A stretch of DNA of 64,000 nucleotides, taken from Brooklawnia cerclae. Lineage in GTDB: Bacteria; Actinomycetota; Actinomycetes; Propionibacteriales; Propionibacteriaceae. The notes beneath the pieces are model-generated. The model had not been told where the DNA came from and did no database searches. It worked only from the letters and a program-made list of their open reading frames with translations. Where the stretch lies: NCBI RefSeq assembly GCF_011758645.1, contig NZ_JAAMOZ010000001.1, positions 2,232,001-2,296,000 on the forward strand, given 5' to 3'. The first letter of the stretch is position 1. Each line of letters begins with the position of its first letter. Position numbers and translations under genes: made by a program. Below are positions 18,447-27,278 of this stretch, one piece after another.

Positions 18447-18489
18447 CCGCATATGCGGATCAATTGGCACGCTCATACCGCATTTGCGG
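18447..18489 (+). promoter_or_regulatory. Paired dyads upstream of the 27-codon ORF and methyltransferase
   Basis: CCGCATATGCGG (18447-18458, perfect palindrome) and CCGCATTTGCGG (18478-18489, one central mismatch) start 31 bp apart, close to three helical turns. The second overlaps the ribosome binding site of the 27-codon ORF. The layout suggests two operator sites for one regulator on the same DNA face; no candidate regulator gene is adjacent. Confidence 0.5.
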
Positions 18490-18497
18490 AGAGAATC

Positions 18498-18581
18498 ATG
18501 CAGACCGCCGGGACAGTCCCGACGGTCCGACGCACGCTGACCGACGACGAGCTCGCAGCCATCATGGCGGGGAGCAAGTAG
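18498..18581 (+). CDS. 27-residue leader-like peptide
   Basis: A short ORF (MQTAGTVPTV..., ending DELAAIMAGSK) with a good ribosome binding site, GGAG 6 nt before its ATG. Its stop is 2 nt before the ATG of the methyltransferase gene, and the methyltransferase ribosome binding site lies inside it, so the two are probably translationally coupled. Pro/Thr/Arg-rich first half, acidic-helical second half; no similarity that I recognise. It could be a regulatory leader, a substrate of the methyltransferase, or a chance ORF. Confidence 0.5.
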   Translation: MQTAGTVPTVRRTLTDDELAAIMAGSK

Positions 18582-18583
18582 CC

Positions 18584-19456
18584 ATGGAACCGCTCATCAA
18601 CTGGAAGGAACTGCAGTTCGCTCGTCTGGGACGCCCAGCGGGCGGGCCGGGCGGTGCGGTCGACTGGAGCGCCATGGCTGCCATGTACGCCCGTATGGCC
18701 GAGATGGAAGCCGAGCACACCACCTACCAGGTGGACGCATTCCCCACAGACGCGGCCGACACGGTGCTGGACATCGGTTGTGGTCCGGGGCGGATCAGCA
18801 TTCCCATGGCACGGCGGGCCGCGAGGGTCACGGCGATGGACTCGGCGTCCGGCATGCTCGACGCCTGCCGCGCCAACGTGGCGGCCGCGGGGCTCGACAA
18901 TGTCGACTACCTCCAGCTCGACTGGCACGAGGCCGTGGCCGGTGAGAACGTCCCGCTCCACGACATCGTGATCTGCTCACGCACGGTCGCTCTCAGTCAA
19001 CTCGAGCGGCTGAGCGAGTTCGCCCGCAAACGCGTCGCAGTGGTGATGTGGGCGAACGCGCCGAGCATCCCGCCGATCCTCGATCGCATCTTCGAGGGCG
19101 CACAGGACCCTCAGAACTCGATGCGAGGACACGGCTCCCCTGATCGTCGCCTGGCGTACAACGTGCTCTACAACATCGTCTACGACCTCGGCTTCGAGCC
19201 GAATGTCGTCGTCGTCCCCGACGGGTTCACCCGCACTTTCGCCACTCCCGAGGAGGAATACGACTACCTTCGCGTCCTGCGGCCCATGCTGCCGGGCGCA
19301 CAGGCGGAGGCCGCATTCCGCACGAACGTCGACCACTTCACCACCACGAATCCGGACGGGAGCGTGACGTTCCTCGTCACGACCCGGTCAGTGGTGTTGT
19401 GGTGGGACGTTCACCCGGCCAGCTACGAGGAGGTCTGGCCGACCCACGCCCACTGA
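18584..19456 (+). CDS. Class I SAM-dependent methyltransferase
   Basis: A 290-residue protein with motif I VLDIGCGPGRIS, then AMDSASGML (motif post I) and a typical Rossmann order. The C-terminal third (PDGFTRTFATPEEEYDY and following) is unlike common ubiquinone- or rRNA-type enzymes, so I assign no substrate. GGGGAG lies upstream of the ATG within the preceding small ORF. It forms a two-gene unit with that ORF, preceded by paired dyads and followed by a terminator, so it is an isolated regulated transcription unit. Confidence 0.85.
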   Translation: MEPLINWKELQFARLGRPAGGPGGAVDWSAMAAMYARMAEMEAEHTTYQVDAFPTDAADTVLDIGCGPGRISIPMARRAARVTAMDSASGMLDACRANVAAAGLDNVDYLQLDWHEAVAGENVPLHDIVICSRTVALSQLERLSEFARKRVAVVMWANAPSIPPILDRIFEGAQDPQNSMRGHGSPDRRLAYNVLYNIVYDLGFEPNVVVVPDGFTRTFATPEEEYDYLRVLRPMLPGAQAEAAFRTNVDHFTTTNPDGSVTFLVTTRSVVLWWDVHPASYEEVWPTHAH

Positions 19457-19548
19457 TCCTTCCGCACCCAGAGAGGAAGAGACAAACACACCCGACGAGA
19501 GGAGACAAGAAGAACACGAAAACTTACCGCATGGAATTCCCAGAGGCG

Positions 19549-19583
19549 ATGACCCGGGCCCGCGTTCGGTGGGCTCGGGTCAT
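19549..19583 (+). terminator. Intrinsic terminator after the methyltransferase gene
   Basis: A 13-bp stem (ATGACCCGGGCCC with GGGCTCGGGTCAT, one wobble pair) around a 9-nt loop, followed by TGTTGT. It lies about 90 nt after the methyltransferase stop and before the next gene on the same strand. Confidence 0.75.
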
Positions 19584-19640
19584 TGTTGTCACCTGTCGGC
19601 CGCGAAACCGGCCACCCGGCGAACCCGTATCGTTGGACGG

Positions 19641-20666
19641 GTGAGTCAAGCCCCTCATCAGGCCAAACCGTGGTGGAAGCGCCTCGACTGGTTCCTGATA
19701 GCCATCGTCCTGGCGGCGGTCACCGCCACAGTCCTACCCGCGGGGGGCGCCGCCGTCCCCGTGGTCGACTGGGCGTCCACCATCACGATTGCGATCCTGT
19801 TCTTTCTCTACGGGGTGCGCCTGAAACCGGCCGAGACGCTCACAGGTCTGCGTCACTGGCGACTGCACACCGTCATCCTCTCGTTCACCTACGTGGCCTT
19901 CCCGATCATCGGCCTGGCGCTGAGGCTGCTCGTCCCATCGGTCATCAGCGAGGAGCTCTACCGCGGGCTGCTGTGGGTGTGTCTGCTGCCGTCTACGGTG
20001 CAGAGCTCGATCAACTTCACCTCGATCGCACGCGGCAACGTCGCCGCGGCGATCGTCAGCGCTTCCATGTCGAATCTGCTGGGAGTCTTCATCACCCCGC
20101 TTCTGGCCATCGCGCTGATGAGCACCACCGGCCTGCACATCGACCCCAGCTCGATCCTCGACATCTCGTTGCAGATCCTGGCGCCGTTCATCCTCGGCCA
20201 GCTCTCACGCCGCTGGACCGCCGATTTCGTCGCCCGGCACCCGCGTCTCAAGCTGTTCGACCAGGCATCGATCGTGCTGGTGGTCTACAAGGCCTTCGGC
20301 CAGGGCGTGCGCAACGGTATCTGGCAGCGCACCGGTCTCGCCGACATCGCGATCATCCTCGTCGTGAACGCGGTGATACTCGCCCTCATGCTGTGGCTCA
20401 CCTGGCACGTGGCCGGCTGGCTGCGTTTCAACCGCCGCGACCAGATCGCCATCCAGTTCTGCGGGACGAAGAAGTCGCTCGCCACGGGCGTGCCCATGGC
20501 CGCCGTCATGTTCCCTGCAGCCCAGGTCGGCCTGATGGTGCTGCCCCTGATGATCTTCCACCAGATGCAGCTCATGATCTGCAGCACCCTGGCGTCCCGC
20601 TATTCCAAGAACGACGAAGCCTGGTTGGACGAGGACAATCGTCCTGGCAATGATGCGAACGAGTAG
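19641..20666 (+). CDS. Bile acid:sodium symporter family (SBF-like) membrane protein
   Basis: 341 residues with about ten hydrophobic segments. The features YGVRLKPAETLTGL, VCLLPSTVQSSINFTS and CGTKKSLATGVPMA are typical of the SBF-like branch (YfeH/PF13593 type), which is related to ion-coupled organic anion carriers. GTG at 19641 gives the first hydrophilic residues before helix 1. Substrate unknown; proteins of this branch have been linked to organic acids or metal-related phenotypes. Single gene following a terminator. Confidence 0.88.
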   Translation: MSQAPHQAKPWWKRLDWFLIAIVLAAVTATVLPAGGAAVPVVDWASTITIAILFFLYGVRLKPAETLTGLRHWRLHTVILSFTYVAFPIIGLALRLLVPSVISEELYRGLLWVCLLPSTVQSSINFTSIARGNVAAAIVSASMSNLLGVFITPLLAIALMSTTGLHIDPSSILDISLQILAPFILGQLSRRWTADFVARHPRLKLFDQASIVLVVYKAFGQGVRNGIWQRTGLADIAIILVVNAVILALMLWLTWHVAGWLRFNRRDQIAIQFCGTKKSLATGVPMAAVMFPAAQVGLMVLPLMIFHQMQLMICSTLASRYSKNDEAWLDEDNRPGNDANE

Positions 20667-20793
20667 CCGCACCGATTCACCTGCGTTCTGCGCACTAGCA
20701 GGACAAGCACCAAACCGACCGGGCCGATCACGACGGCCTCCCCGGGCCGCGCCATCACTCCAGTTGAGTTGAGCAGTGCATGCCGCCTGCGAA

Positions 20794-21597
20794 CTACGCG
20801 GTCGGCACGTGCTCGATGTCCATCCGCGCCGACCAGCGTCCGTCGGCGATCCCCACCTTCAACGGCAGACCGAAAGCCGACGTCATGTTGTCGCTGGTCA
20901 GCACCTGATCGATTGGGCCGGCGGCCACCACCTTGCCGTGCGAGAGCAGCAGCGCGTGGCTCACCCCGGCGGGAATCTCCTCCACGTGGTGGGTGACCAG
21001 CACGGTGGTGGGCGCGTCCGGATCGAGGCACAGCTCCGACAGCGTCGCGACAAGGATCTCGCGGCCCGCCAGGTCGAGCCCAGCACCGGGCTCGTCCAGC
21101 AGCAGAAGCTCGGGATCGGTCATCAGCGCACGAGCGATCTCGACACGCTTGCGCTCGCCCTCGCTCAGCGTGCCGAAGGTGCGATCGGCAAGCTCCGACA
21201 CGTGGAATTCGCGCATCAGGGCATCCGCACGCCCGTAGTCCTGTTCGTCGTAGCGCTCGTTCCAGCGTCCCACCACGCCGTAGGACGCGGAGACCACCAC
21301 GTCACGCACCAGTTCGTGCCCAGGAATTCGCACAGCGATCGCGGACGACGACACACCGATGCGGGGCCTCAGTTCGAACACGTCCACGGCACCGAGATAT
21401 TCGCCGAGCAGTTCCACCACGCCGGTCGTCGGGTGCATCTGGGCGCTGAGCAACTGCAGCAGGGTGGTCTTGCCCGCGCCGTTGGGGCCGATGACGACCC
21501 AGCGCTGTCCCTCGTCCACAACAAAATCGACATTGTCGAGCAGGAGCGCCTGTCCGCGTCGAACGCTGACCCCGGCCAACTCGGCTACTGCAACCAT
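20794..21597 (-). CDS. ABC transporter ATP-binding protein without a permease partner
   Basis: A 267-residue single ATPase domain: Walker A GPNGAGKTT (about 38-46), signature LSEGERKR, Walker B LLLLDEPGAG, and H-loop VTHHVEEIP. The overall form resembles YlmA/ModF-like stand-alone ATPases. No membrane subunit is adjacent; the neighbour is a DUF456 protein on the same strand 138 nt upstream. Function unknown; it may serve a distant permease. Confidence 0.92.
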   Translation of the reverse strand: MVAVAELAGVSVRRGQALLLDNVDFVVDEGQRWVVIGPNGAGKTTLLQLLSAQMHPTTGVVELLGEYLGAVDVFELRPRIGVSSSAIAVRIPGHELVRDVVVSASYGVVGRWNERYDEQDYGRADALMREFHVSELADRTFGTLSEGERKRVEIARALMTDPELLLLDEPGAGLDLAGREILVATLSELCLDPDAPTTVLVTHHVEEIPAGVSHALLLSHGKVVAAGPIDQVLTSDNMTSAFGLPLKVGIADGRWSARMDIEHVPTA

Positions 21598-21735
21598 GAC
21601 CTTGCCTTCCTCGGGCCCTCGGGGAAGCGGACCACCGCCCCCGACGATAGCGGGCCCAGCCGCCCGGCGCAGCCGGGCACGCCCCGGCGGATCGCGACGT
21701 GGCGTCGGGTGTCGTATGCCCGGGCGTCCACCGCC

Positions 21736-22221
21736 TCAGAAATGAACGAACACACCGATCACCCAGACCGTGATCGCCAGCCCCGCGCAACCGAACTCGA
21801 TGAGCATGCCGATCCCTGTCGACTTCAGGGCCACCAACGACGATTCCCATGCCGCGCCCGCGTCCCGCAACCGGAGCCACTCACATGCGTACAGACCGGC
21901 GATGAATCCGATGATCAGACCGACGACCGGGATCACGAAGGCCCCGATCACTCCCACCACCGTGGCCACGAGAATCGTGCGGTTGGGGATCTGGCGTTCC
22001 TTGAGGCGTTTCCCTGTGAGCAGCCAGGACGCACTCATGCCCGCCAGGGCGCAGGCGGCACCGATACCGAAGACGACCCAGCCGACCGGCCCACCGATGC
22101 CGATGGCCCACACGAGCAACCCGACGATCACCAGAATGCTGCCGGGCAGCACGGGGAAGATGACCCCGAGCGCCCCGACGAGCAGGAGCATGCCGGCCAC
22201 GATCGTCACGACTGCCTCCAC
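21736..22221 (-). CDS. DUF456 small membrane protein
   Basis: 161 residues with four to five hydrophobic, Gly-rich segments; GVIFPVLPGSILVIVGLL near the N-terminus and the repeated GLIIGFIAGLYACEW block identify the DUF456 family, of unknown function. GTG start with GGAG 5 nt upstream. Last gene of ordinary composition before the A+T-richer accessory zone. Confidence 0.9.
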   Translation of the reverse strand: MEAVVTIVAGMLLLVGALGVIFPVLPGSILVIVGLLVWAIGIGGPVGWVVFGIGAACALAGMSASWLLTGKRLKERQIPNRTILVATVVGVIGAFVIPVVGLIIGFIAGLYACEWLRLRDAGAAWESSLVALKSTGIGMLIEFGCAGLAITVWVIGVFVHF

Positions 22222-22425
22222 GGCTGCTCCTTATCGTCCGTCATCCCCGGCCAGGGCCACCAGGCCCTTGTCGAGCGGGCGTCCCGCCGACGTCGCCCAT
22301 CGTACCGGGCGGCCTGCATGTGGGCTTCATGCACCAACAAGGCTTCCCTGCGCACTCATCCGGAAGATCACTTTGCTATCGCAAGCACACGGAAAGACCA
22401 CGATTCAGACGCGGGTCCTACAGGT

Positions 22426-22821
22426 TCATTCAACTCCGCAATCGATCGCGTTCGACGAATAGCTCTGGCAGTAACGCGGGTAGGAATTGGCGGTATACGC
22501 CCCAACTGCCGCGCCTGTGCCGACGCTCCAAGAAACTCTCATTCTGCTGGAAGTCAAGGCCCACGTTTCAACAGTTGCGTTGGACGCTCGTCCTACAACC
22601 TTCGAGGAGCCGACTCGCGTACCGGAGCCCTTAATCGCATAAGCGCCGACAGCGTCTCAAAAGTACCGACTCGAAATGTGGGCTGTTCCGCACCAGTATC
22701 CTTGCGGCGAGGTCGTATCATCGCCGATTTCACCGTCGGCATAAGCGGGCGACAAAGACAACGACCCAACCACTACTGTCGCTAGCACGGCATTAATGAT
22801 ACGACTTTTCTTACTCGTGAT
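22426..22821 (-). pseudogene. Small secreted protein gene broken by an in-frame TGA
   Basis: Reading on the minus strand from 22821, a signal peptide (KKSRIINAVLATVVV..., cut after AYA) is followed by DGEIGDDTTSPQGYWCG. A TGA at 22659-22657 (codon 55) interrupts the frame, yet the same frame stays open and protein-like for 76 more codons (Gly/Ser/Tyr-rich, two Trp, two Cys) to a TGA at 22428-22426. The start also looks damaged: after AGAGGGA the codon is ATC, with no ATG, GTG or TTG at a sensible distance. The intact product would be about 131 residues, secreted. It lies 22 nt after the disrupted lipoprotein gene, probably one former operon. Family not recognised. Confidence 0.6.
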
Positions 22822-23210
22822 TATTCCCTCTTGTCTCAACCGATTAGGCGCAATAACGCTCCCCAAGAGGCACAGTCGGGGCAGTTGCGGCCGGAGCGGC
22901 CACATCCATGGACTTCCGACCGTCATAGGAGTGAATCATCATTTGCTCCTGCCCCGTCGGGTTCACGATGACAACCAGGTTGTTATTGATGAGGCAGTAC
23001 AAGCCGTCATCGGTGGTCAGATAATCGTATCCATCCTGAACTACTATGTAGCTGATGGGCGCATGGTTCTCATCAGCATAGAAGAAGGCGAACTGTGGCA
23101 GATAGCTCACGGGTGCGCCACAGTTAAAAAACGCATGACGCCCCGCATAACTGGCTATCGTACAGACGACATCATCACGGTTCACACCAAGATAAAGGTG
23201 GCCATCAGGA

Positions 23211-23218
23211 ACATTTCC
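23211..23218. repeat. Left copy of the 8-bp target-site duplication
   Basis: ACATTTCC immediately before the left end of the ISL3 element; identical to the right copy at 24643-24650. Confidence 0.93.
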
Positions 23219-23273
23219 GGCTCTTCGCAGTTGAGGGTGTAGTGCGGGGCGGCGCGTCGGTCACCGGATAGGG

Positions 23274-23328
23274 GTCGAGGTCTTCCGAAGATGGAGGTTC
23301 TCACGCCACCCATCCGGAAGACCTCGAC
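23274..23328 (+). promoter_or_regulatory. 14-bp perfect inverted repeat abutting the transposase start
   Basis: GTCGAGGTCTTCCG (23274-23287) and its exact complement CGGAAGACCTCGAC (23315-23328) enclose a 27-nt loop; the second arm ends at the base before the GTG. In a read-through transcript the hairpin would bury the translation start, a control seen in other insertion sequences. It could instead be a transposase binding site. Confidence 0.6.
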
Positions 23329-24639
23329 GTGCCCGACGCTACCTTCGCTCGCCCTGACCTGACCACATTCGCCCGCCTCGACGAGCTCGGCCTTCAGGTC
23401 GTCGGGCAGCGCCTCGAGCCCGACCGGGCGGTCCTGGCCTGCCGGGTCGTCGAGCCCGACGGGTGGTGCCGTCGGTGCGGCTGCGAGGGCACGCCACGCG
23501 ACACCGTCACCCGCGAGCTCGCGCACGAGCCGCTGGGGTGGCGCCCCACCACGCTGGAGGTCACGGTGCGCCGCTACCGGTGCACCGGATGCGGGCACGT
23601 GTGGCGCCAGGACACCACCGCCGCGGCCGAGCCGCGGGCCAAGCTCTCCCGCCGGGGCCTGCGCTGGGCCCTGGAGGGCATCGTCGTCCAGCACCTCACC
23701 GTCGCCCGCGTCGCAGAAGGGCTCGGTGTCTCGTGGAACACCGCCAACACCGCGGTCCTGGCCGAAGGAAGCCGCGTCCTGATCGACGACCCGACCCGCT
23801 TCGACGGCGTCACGGCCGTCGGCGTGGACGAACACGTGTGGCGCCACACCCGCCGCGGGGACAAGTACGTCACCGTCATCATCGACCTCACCGGCGTCCG
23901 GGACGGGACCGGGCCCTCGCGGCTGCTCGACATGGTCGAGGGACGCTCCAAGCAGACGTTCAAGACCTGGCTCGCCGAACGCCCCCAGGCCTGGCGAGAC
24001 GGCGTCGAGGTCGTCGCTATGGACGGCTTCTCCGGCTTCAAGACCGCCACCACCGAGGAACTGCCCGACGCGGTCGCGGTCATGGATCCCTTCCACGTCG
24101 TCCGCCTGGCCGGTGACGCGCTCGATGAGTGCCGCCGCCGCGTCCAGCAGCACACCCGTGGCCACCGCGGCCGCAAGGGCGACCCGCTCTACACCGCCCG
24201 CCGCACCCTGCACACCGGCGCCGACCTGCTCACCGACAAGCAGAAGCAACGGCTCGATCGGCTGTTCACCGGGGACGACCACGTCGAGGTCGAGGCCACC
24301 TGGGCCGTCTACCAGCGCATGGTCACCGCCTACCGCGAACCCGACCGGACCCGGGGACGAGACCTCATGACCCACCTGATCGCCTCCCTCGCACAGGGAG
24401 TCCCGGCCACGCTGACCGAGCTGCGGACCCTGGGCCGTACTCTCAACCGACGCGCTGCCGACGTCCTGGCCTACTTCGACCGCCCCGGCACCTCGAATGG
24501 GCCTACCGAGGCCATGAACGGCCGACTCGAACACCTACGCGGCTCCGCCCTCGGCTTCCGCAACCTCACCAACTACATCGCCAGATCGCTCCTCGAGGCC
24601 GGCGGATTCAGACCCCGACTACACCCTGGATTCGGATGA
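23329..24639 (+). CDS. ISL3-family transposase
   Basis: 436 residues. Two N-terminal CxxC zinc-finger-like pairs (WCRRCGC; YRCTGCGHVW) precede a helix-turn-helix region (VARVAEGLGVSWNTAN) and a DDE catalytic domain: VGVDEHVW (first Asp), VAMDGFSGF (second Asp) and a C-terminal GPTEAMNGRLEHLR with the Glu. Full length for the family with no frameshift. GTG start abuts a 14-bp inverted repeat that may restrict translation. The stop lies 3 bp inside the right end of the element. Confidence 0.96.
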   Translation: MPDATFARPDLTTFARLDELGLQVVGQRLEPDRAVLACRVVEPDGWCRRCGCEGTPRDTVTRELAHEPLGWRPTTLEVTVRRYRCTGCGHVWRQDTTAAAEPRAKLSRRGLRWALEGIVVQHLTVARVAEGLGVSWNTANTAVLAEGSRVLIDDPTRFDGVTAVGVDEHVWRHTRRGDKYVTVIIDLTGVRDGTGPSRLLDMVEGRSKQTFKTWLAERPQAWRDGVEVVAMDGFSGFKTATTEELPDAVAVMDPFHVVRLAGDALDECRRRVQQHTRGHRGRKGDPLYTARRTLHTGADLLTDKQKQRLDRLFTGDDHVEVEATWAVYQRMVTAYREPDRTRGRDLMTHLIASLAQGVPATLTELRTLGRTLNRRAADVLAYFDRPGTSNGPTEAMNGRLEHLRGSALGFRNLTNYIARSLLEAGGFRPRLHPGFG

Positions 24640-24642
24640 GCC

Positions 24643-24650
24643 ACATTTCC
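24643..24650. repeat. Right copy of the 8-bp target-site duplication
   Basis: ACATTTCC directly after the right end of the ISL3 element; identical to 23211-23218. Confidence 0.93.
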
Positions 24651-25079
24651 GAACCACCGCCACTCATCAGGAAGAGGCACGCCGCCTTTCTTAGCCATCT
24701 CGAGAGGCGGATCGTCAAAATCTTGCCTCGGCCGATCAAGCACAGACAACGTGTTTCCCGCAGGTGCGCACGCGCCAAACACTCCGAGCCCCGTCACAAG
24801 CACAGCAGTAAGGCAGATCCGGCCGACAACACAGATGCTCCGACGCATCAGAACTCCTGGGGGAAAAGTCCACAACGACTACCCAGATAGGTTCTCCCGC
24901 GTGGTCCTGCCACGTCAAGACCCCAATGCCACCCACCCGACAACCACCACGGCGTCTTCGTTGGTCCACCGACGGGCCCGCGCGTGGCAGCAGTTGTGGT
25001 CATGCGGTGCTCAGGGCGTTCCGTGCACAAGGCGGCACCGATGCCGCTCGTCCAGGCACACGGCCGACCAGGAGCGTTC

Positions 25080-25487
25080 CTACTCCGGCCCCATTTCACG
25101 GTGCTCGGCCCGGCCGTGACCGCCCGCACCGACGGAGCTCGCCGCACCGGGACGGCCCTCCATGACATGAGGCATGACCCCGTAGACGGCGTCAATGAGT
25201 CCCGCCAGAGCATCAGCCACCCGCGCGCCGTCTGCCGTGACCCCGTACTCGACGTGGCGGACGCCCGGAGCCGTACGGGTGACGAACCCGTCGGCCTCGA
25301 GGATCTTGAGGGTCTGGGAGAGCATCCGGTCGCTGATACCGCCGACCGCCCTGGCGATCTCGGCGAACCGGAGCTCTCCGGGACGAAGGGCCACCAGGGT
25401 GAGCGCACCCCAGCGGCTCATCACATGGTCGAGCACCTCGCGGGAGGTACATCGAGCATCGAAGACATTGAAGGGCATCGGTTTCAT
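25080..25487 (-). CDS. HxlR-family transcriptional regulator
   Basis: A 135-residue winged-helix protein: C13 near the N-terminus (FDARCTSREVLDHVMSRWG), then LRFAEIARAVGGISDRMLSQTLKILE, the MarR/HxlR recognition region. HxlR proteins of this form often sense reactive electrophiles or oxidants through the N-terminal Cys. Divergent from the NmrA-type oxidoreductase gene, with an inverted repeat between them. The C-terminal tail beyond residue 110 is low in complexity. Confidence 0.92.
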   Translation of the reverse strand: MKPMPFNVFDARCTSREVLDHVMSRWGALTLVALRPGELRFAEIARAVGGISDRMLSQTLKILEADGFVTRTAPGVRHVEYGVTADGARVADALAGLIDAVYGVMPHVMEGRPGAASSVGAGGHGRAEHREMGPE

Positions 25488-25506
25488 GGCGACTTCCGGT
25501 TGACGG

Positions 25507-25544
25507 ACTTACTTACTGATATATAGTTCTTACGCCAAGTAAGT
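25507..25544. promoter_or_regulatory. Divergent promoter region with ACTTACTT/AAGTAAGT inverted repeat
   Basis: ACTTACTT (25507-25514) and AAGTAAGT (25537-25544) form an inverted repeat around an A+T-rich core (GATATATAGTTCTTACGCC). It lies midway between the HxlR gene and the NmrA-type gene and is the likely HxlR operator controlling both. Confidence 0.65.
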
Positions 25545-25564
25545 TTACCCGAATGGAGGAGTCC

Positions 25565-26413
<849 letters not shown>

Positions 26414-26503
26414 AGGCCGAGCGCGGCCTCAGCTTTCTCGGCCGCGGCGCTCCTCCGGATCGTCCAGGCGATTCTGGCACCGGGCGATGCTGCGCGTTGG
26501 CTG

Positions 26504-27277
26504 TCAGGCTCCAGTGGAATGAAGCCCGCCATCGACGTGCACCATCGTCCCGGTGGTCGCGGGGAACCAGTCGCTCATCAGCGCGACCACCGCCTTGGCC
26601 ACCGGGGTGGCGTCCTTGGGATCCCATCCCAGAGGCGCACGCTGGGCCCACACGTCGTTGAAGGACGCGGACCCCGGAATCGCCTTCTTCGCGATCGTGT
26701 CGACCGGGCCTGCGGCCACGAGGTTGCTGCGGATGCCGTCCGGGCCGAGGTAACGGGCCAGGTAGCGGTTGGTCGACTCCAGGGCCGCCTTGGCCACGCC
26801 CATCCAGTCGTAGGTGGGCCAGCTGACGGTGGCGTCGAAGGTCAGCCCGACGATCGACGAGCCGGGGACCAGCATGTCGCGCACCGACATCGTGAGGCTC
26901 TGCAACGAATAGGCCGACGTGTGCAGGGCGAGCGACACATCGTCCCACCCGGTCTGCAGGAAAGCCCCACCGAGGGCGCGCTCGGGGTTAGCGAACGCGA
27001 TCGAGTGCACCAGCCCGTCGAGCCGGGCGAAGCCGAGTTCCTTGAGCTGCCCCGGCAGCCCGGCCAGCTGCTCCGGATCGGTGACGTTGAGGTCGATCAC
27101 CTCGGGCACCGGATCGAGCTTCTTGATGACGCGCCGCGTCAGGCTCATGCCCCGCCCGAAGTTCGACACGATGACGTTGGCACCCTCCTCCTGAGCGATC
27201 CGTGCCACCGCGTAGGCGATCGACGTGTTCAGCGTCACGCCGGTGACGAACACGTTCTTGCCCTCAAGAATGCCCAT
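26504..27277 (-). CDS. fabI: Enoyl-ACP reductase (InhA-type FabI)
   Basis: A 257-residue NADH-dependent enzyme for the last step of fatty acid elongation. FabI-style nucleotide motif GVTLNTSIAYAVA (13-25) and catalytic Y156-x6-K163 (WPTYDWMGVAK), plus the C-terminal FPATTGTMVHVDGG. The wording is closest to actinobacterial InhA. One nt separates it from the upstream fabG stop, so the two reductases of the elongation cycle are co-expressed, an arrangement also known for mabA-inhA. Confidence 0.96.
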   Translation of the reverse strand: MGILEGKNVFVTGVTLNTSIAYAVARIAQEEGANVIVSNFGRGMSLTRRVIKKLDPVPEVIDLNVTDPEQLAGLPGQLKELGFARLDGLVHSIAFANPERALGGAFLQTGWDDVSLALHTSAYSLQSLTMSVRDMLVPGSSIVGLTFDATVSWPTYDWMGVAKAALESTNRYLARYLGPDGIRSNLVAAGPVDTIAKKAIPGSASFNDVWAQRAPLGWDPKDATPVAKAVVALMSDWFPATTGTMVHVDGGLHSTGA

Positions 27278-27278
27278 G

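Larger units (their letters stand above)
23219..24642 (+). mobile_element. Intact ISL3-family insertion sequence
   Basis: 1424 bp. Imperfect terminal inverted repeats of about 31 bp: left end GGCTCTTCGCAG...AGGGTGTAGT and, reading inward on the other strand, right end GGCTCATCCGAA...AGGGTGTAGT. It is flanked by the 8-bp direct repeat ACATTTCC at 23211-23218 and 24643-24650, the target-site length known for ISL3. One transposase gene, open throughout. The perfect target duplication and intact frame point to a recent insertion. Confidence 0.95.
22844..24848 (-). pseudogene. Lipoprotein gene interrupted by the ISL3-family element
   Basis: The 5' part (24848-24643) encodes MRRSICVVGRICL... with lipobox FGAC at about residue 27. 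The 3' part (23210-22844) ends GERYCA. Removing the element and one 8-bp target copy joins the halves in frame (206 + 367 = 573 nt, 190 residues) through EWRWFGNVPDGHLYLGV. The ATG has GGAG 5 nt upstream. The intact product would be an exported lipoprotein with two or three further Cys and many aromatic residues; family unknown. The promoter-distal part is now separated from its start and probably not expressed as a lipoprotein. Confidence 0.85.

Noticed and set aside
19531-19644. 37-codon ORF after the methyltransferase
   Set aside because: It runs through the terminator hairpin and overlaps the next gene's start; no ribosome binding site.
22320-22634. Plus-strand 104-codon ORF in the accessory zone
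   Set aside because: Arg/Ser-rich without structure; the opposite strand in this interval carries the downstream half of the secreted-protein pseudogene.
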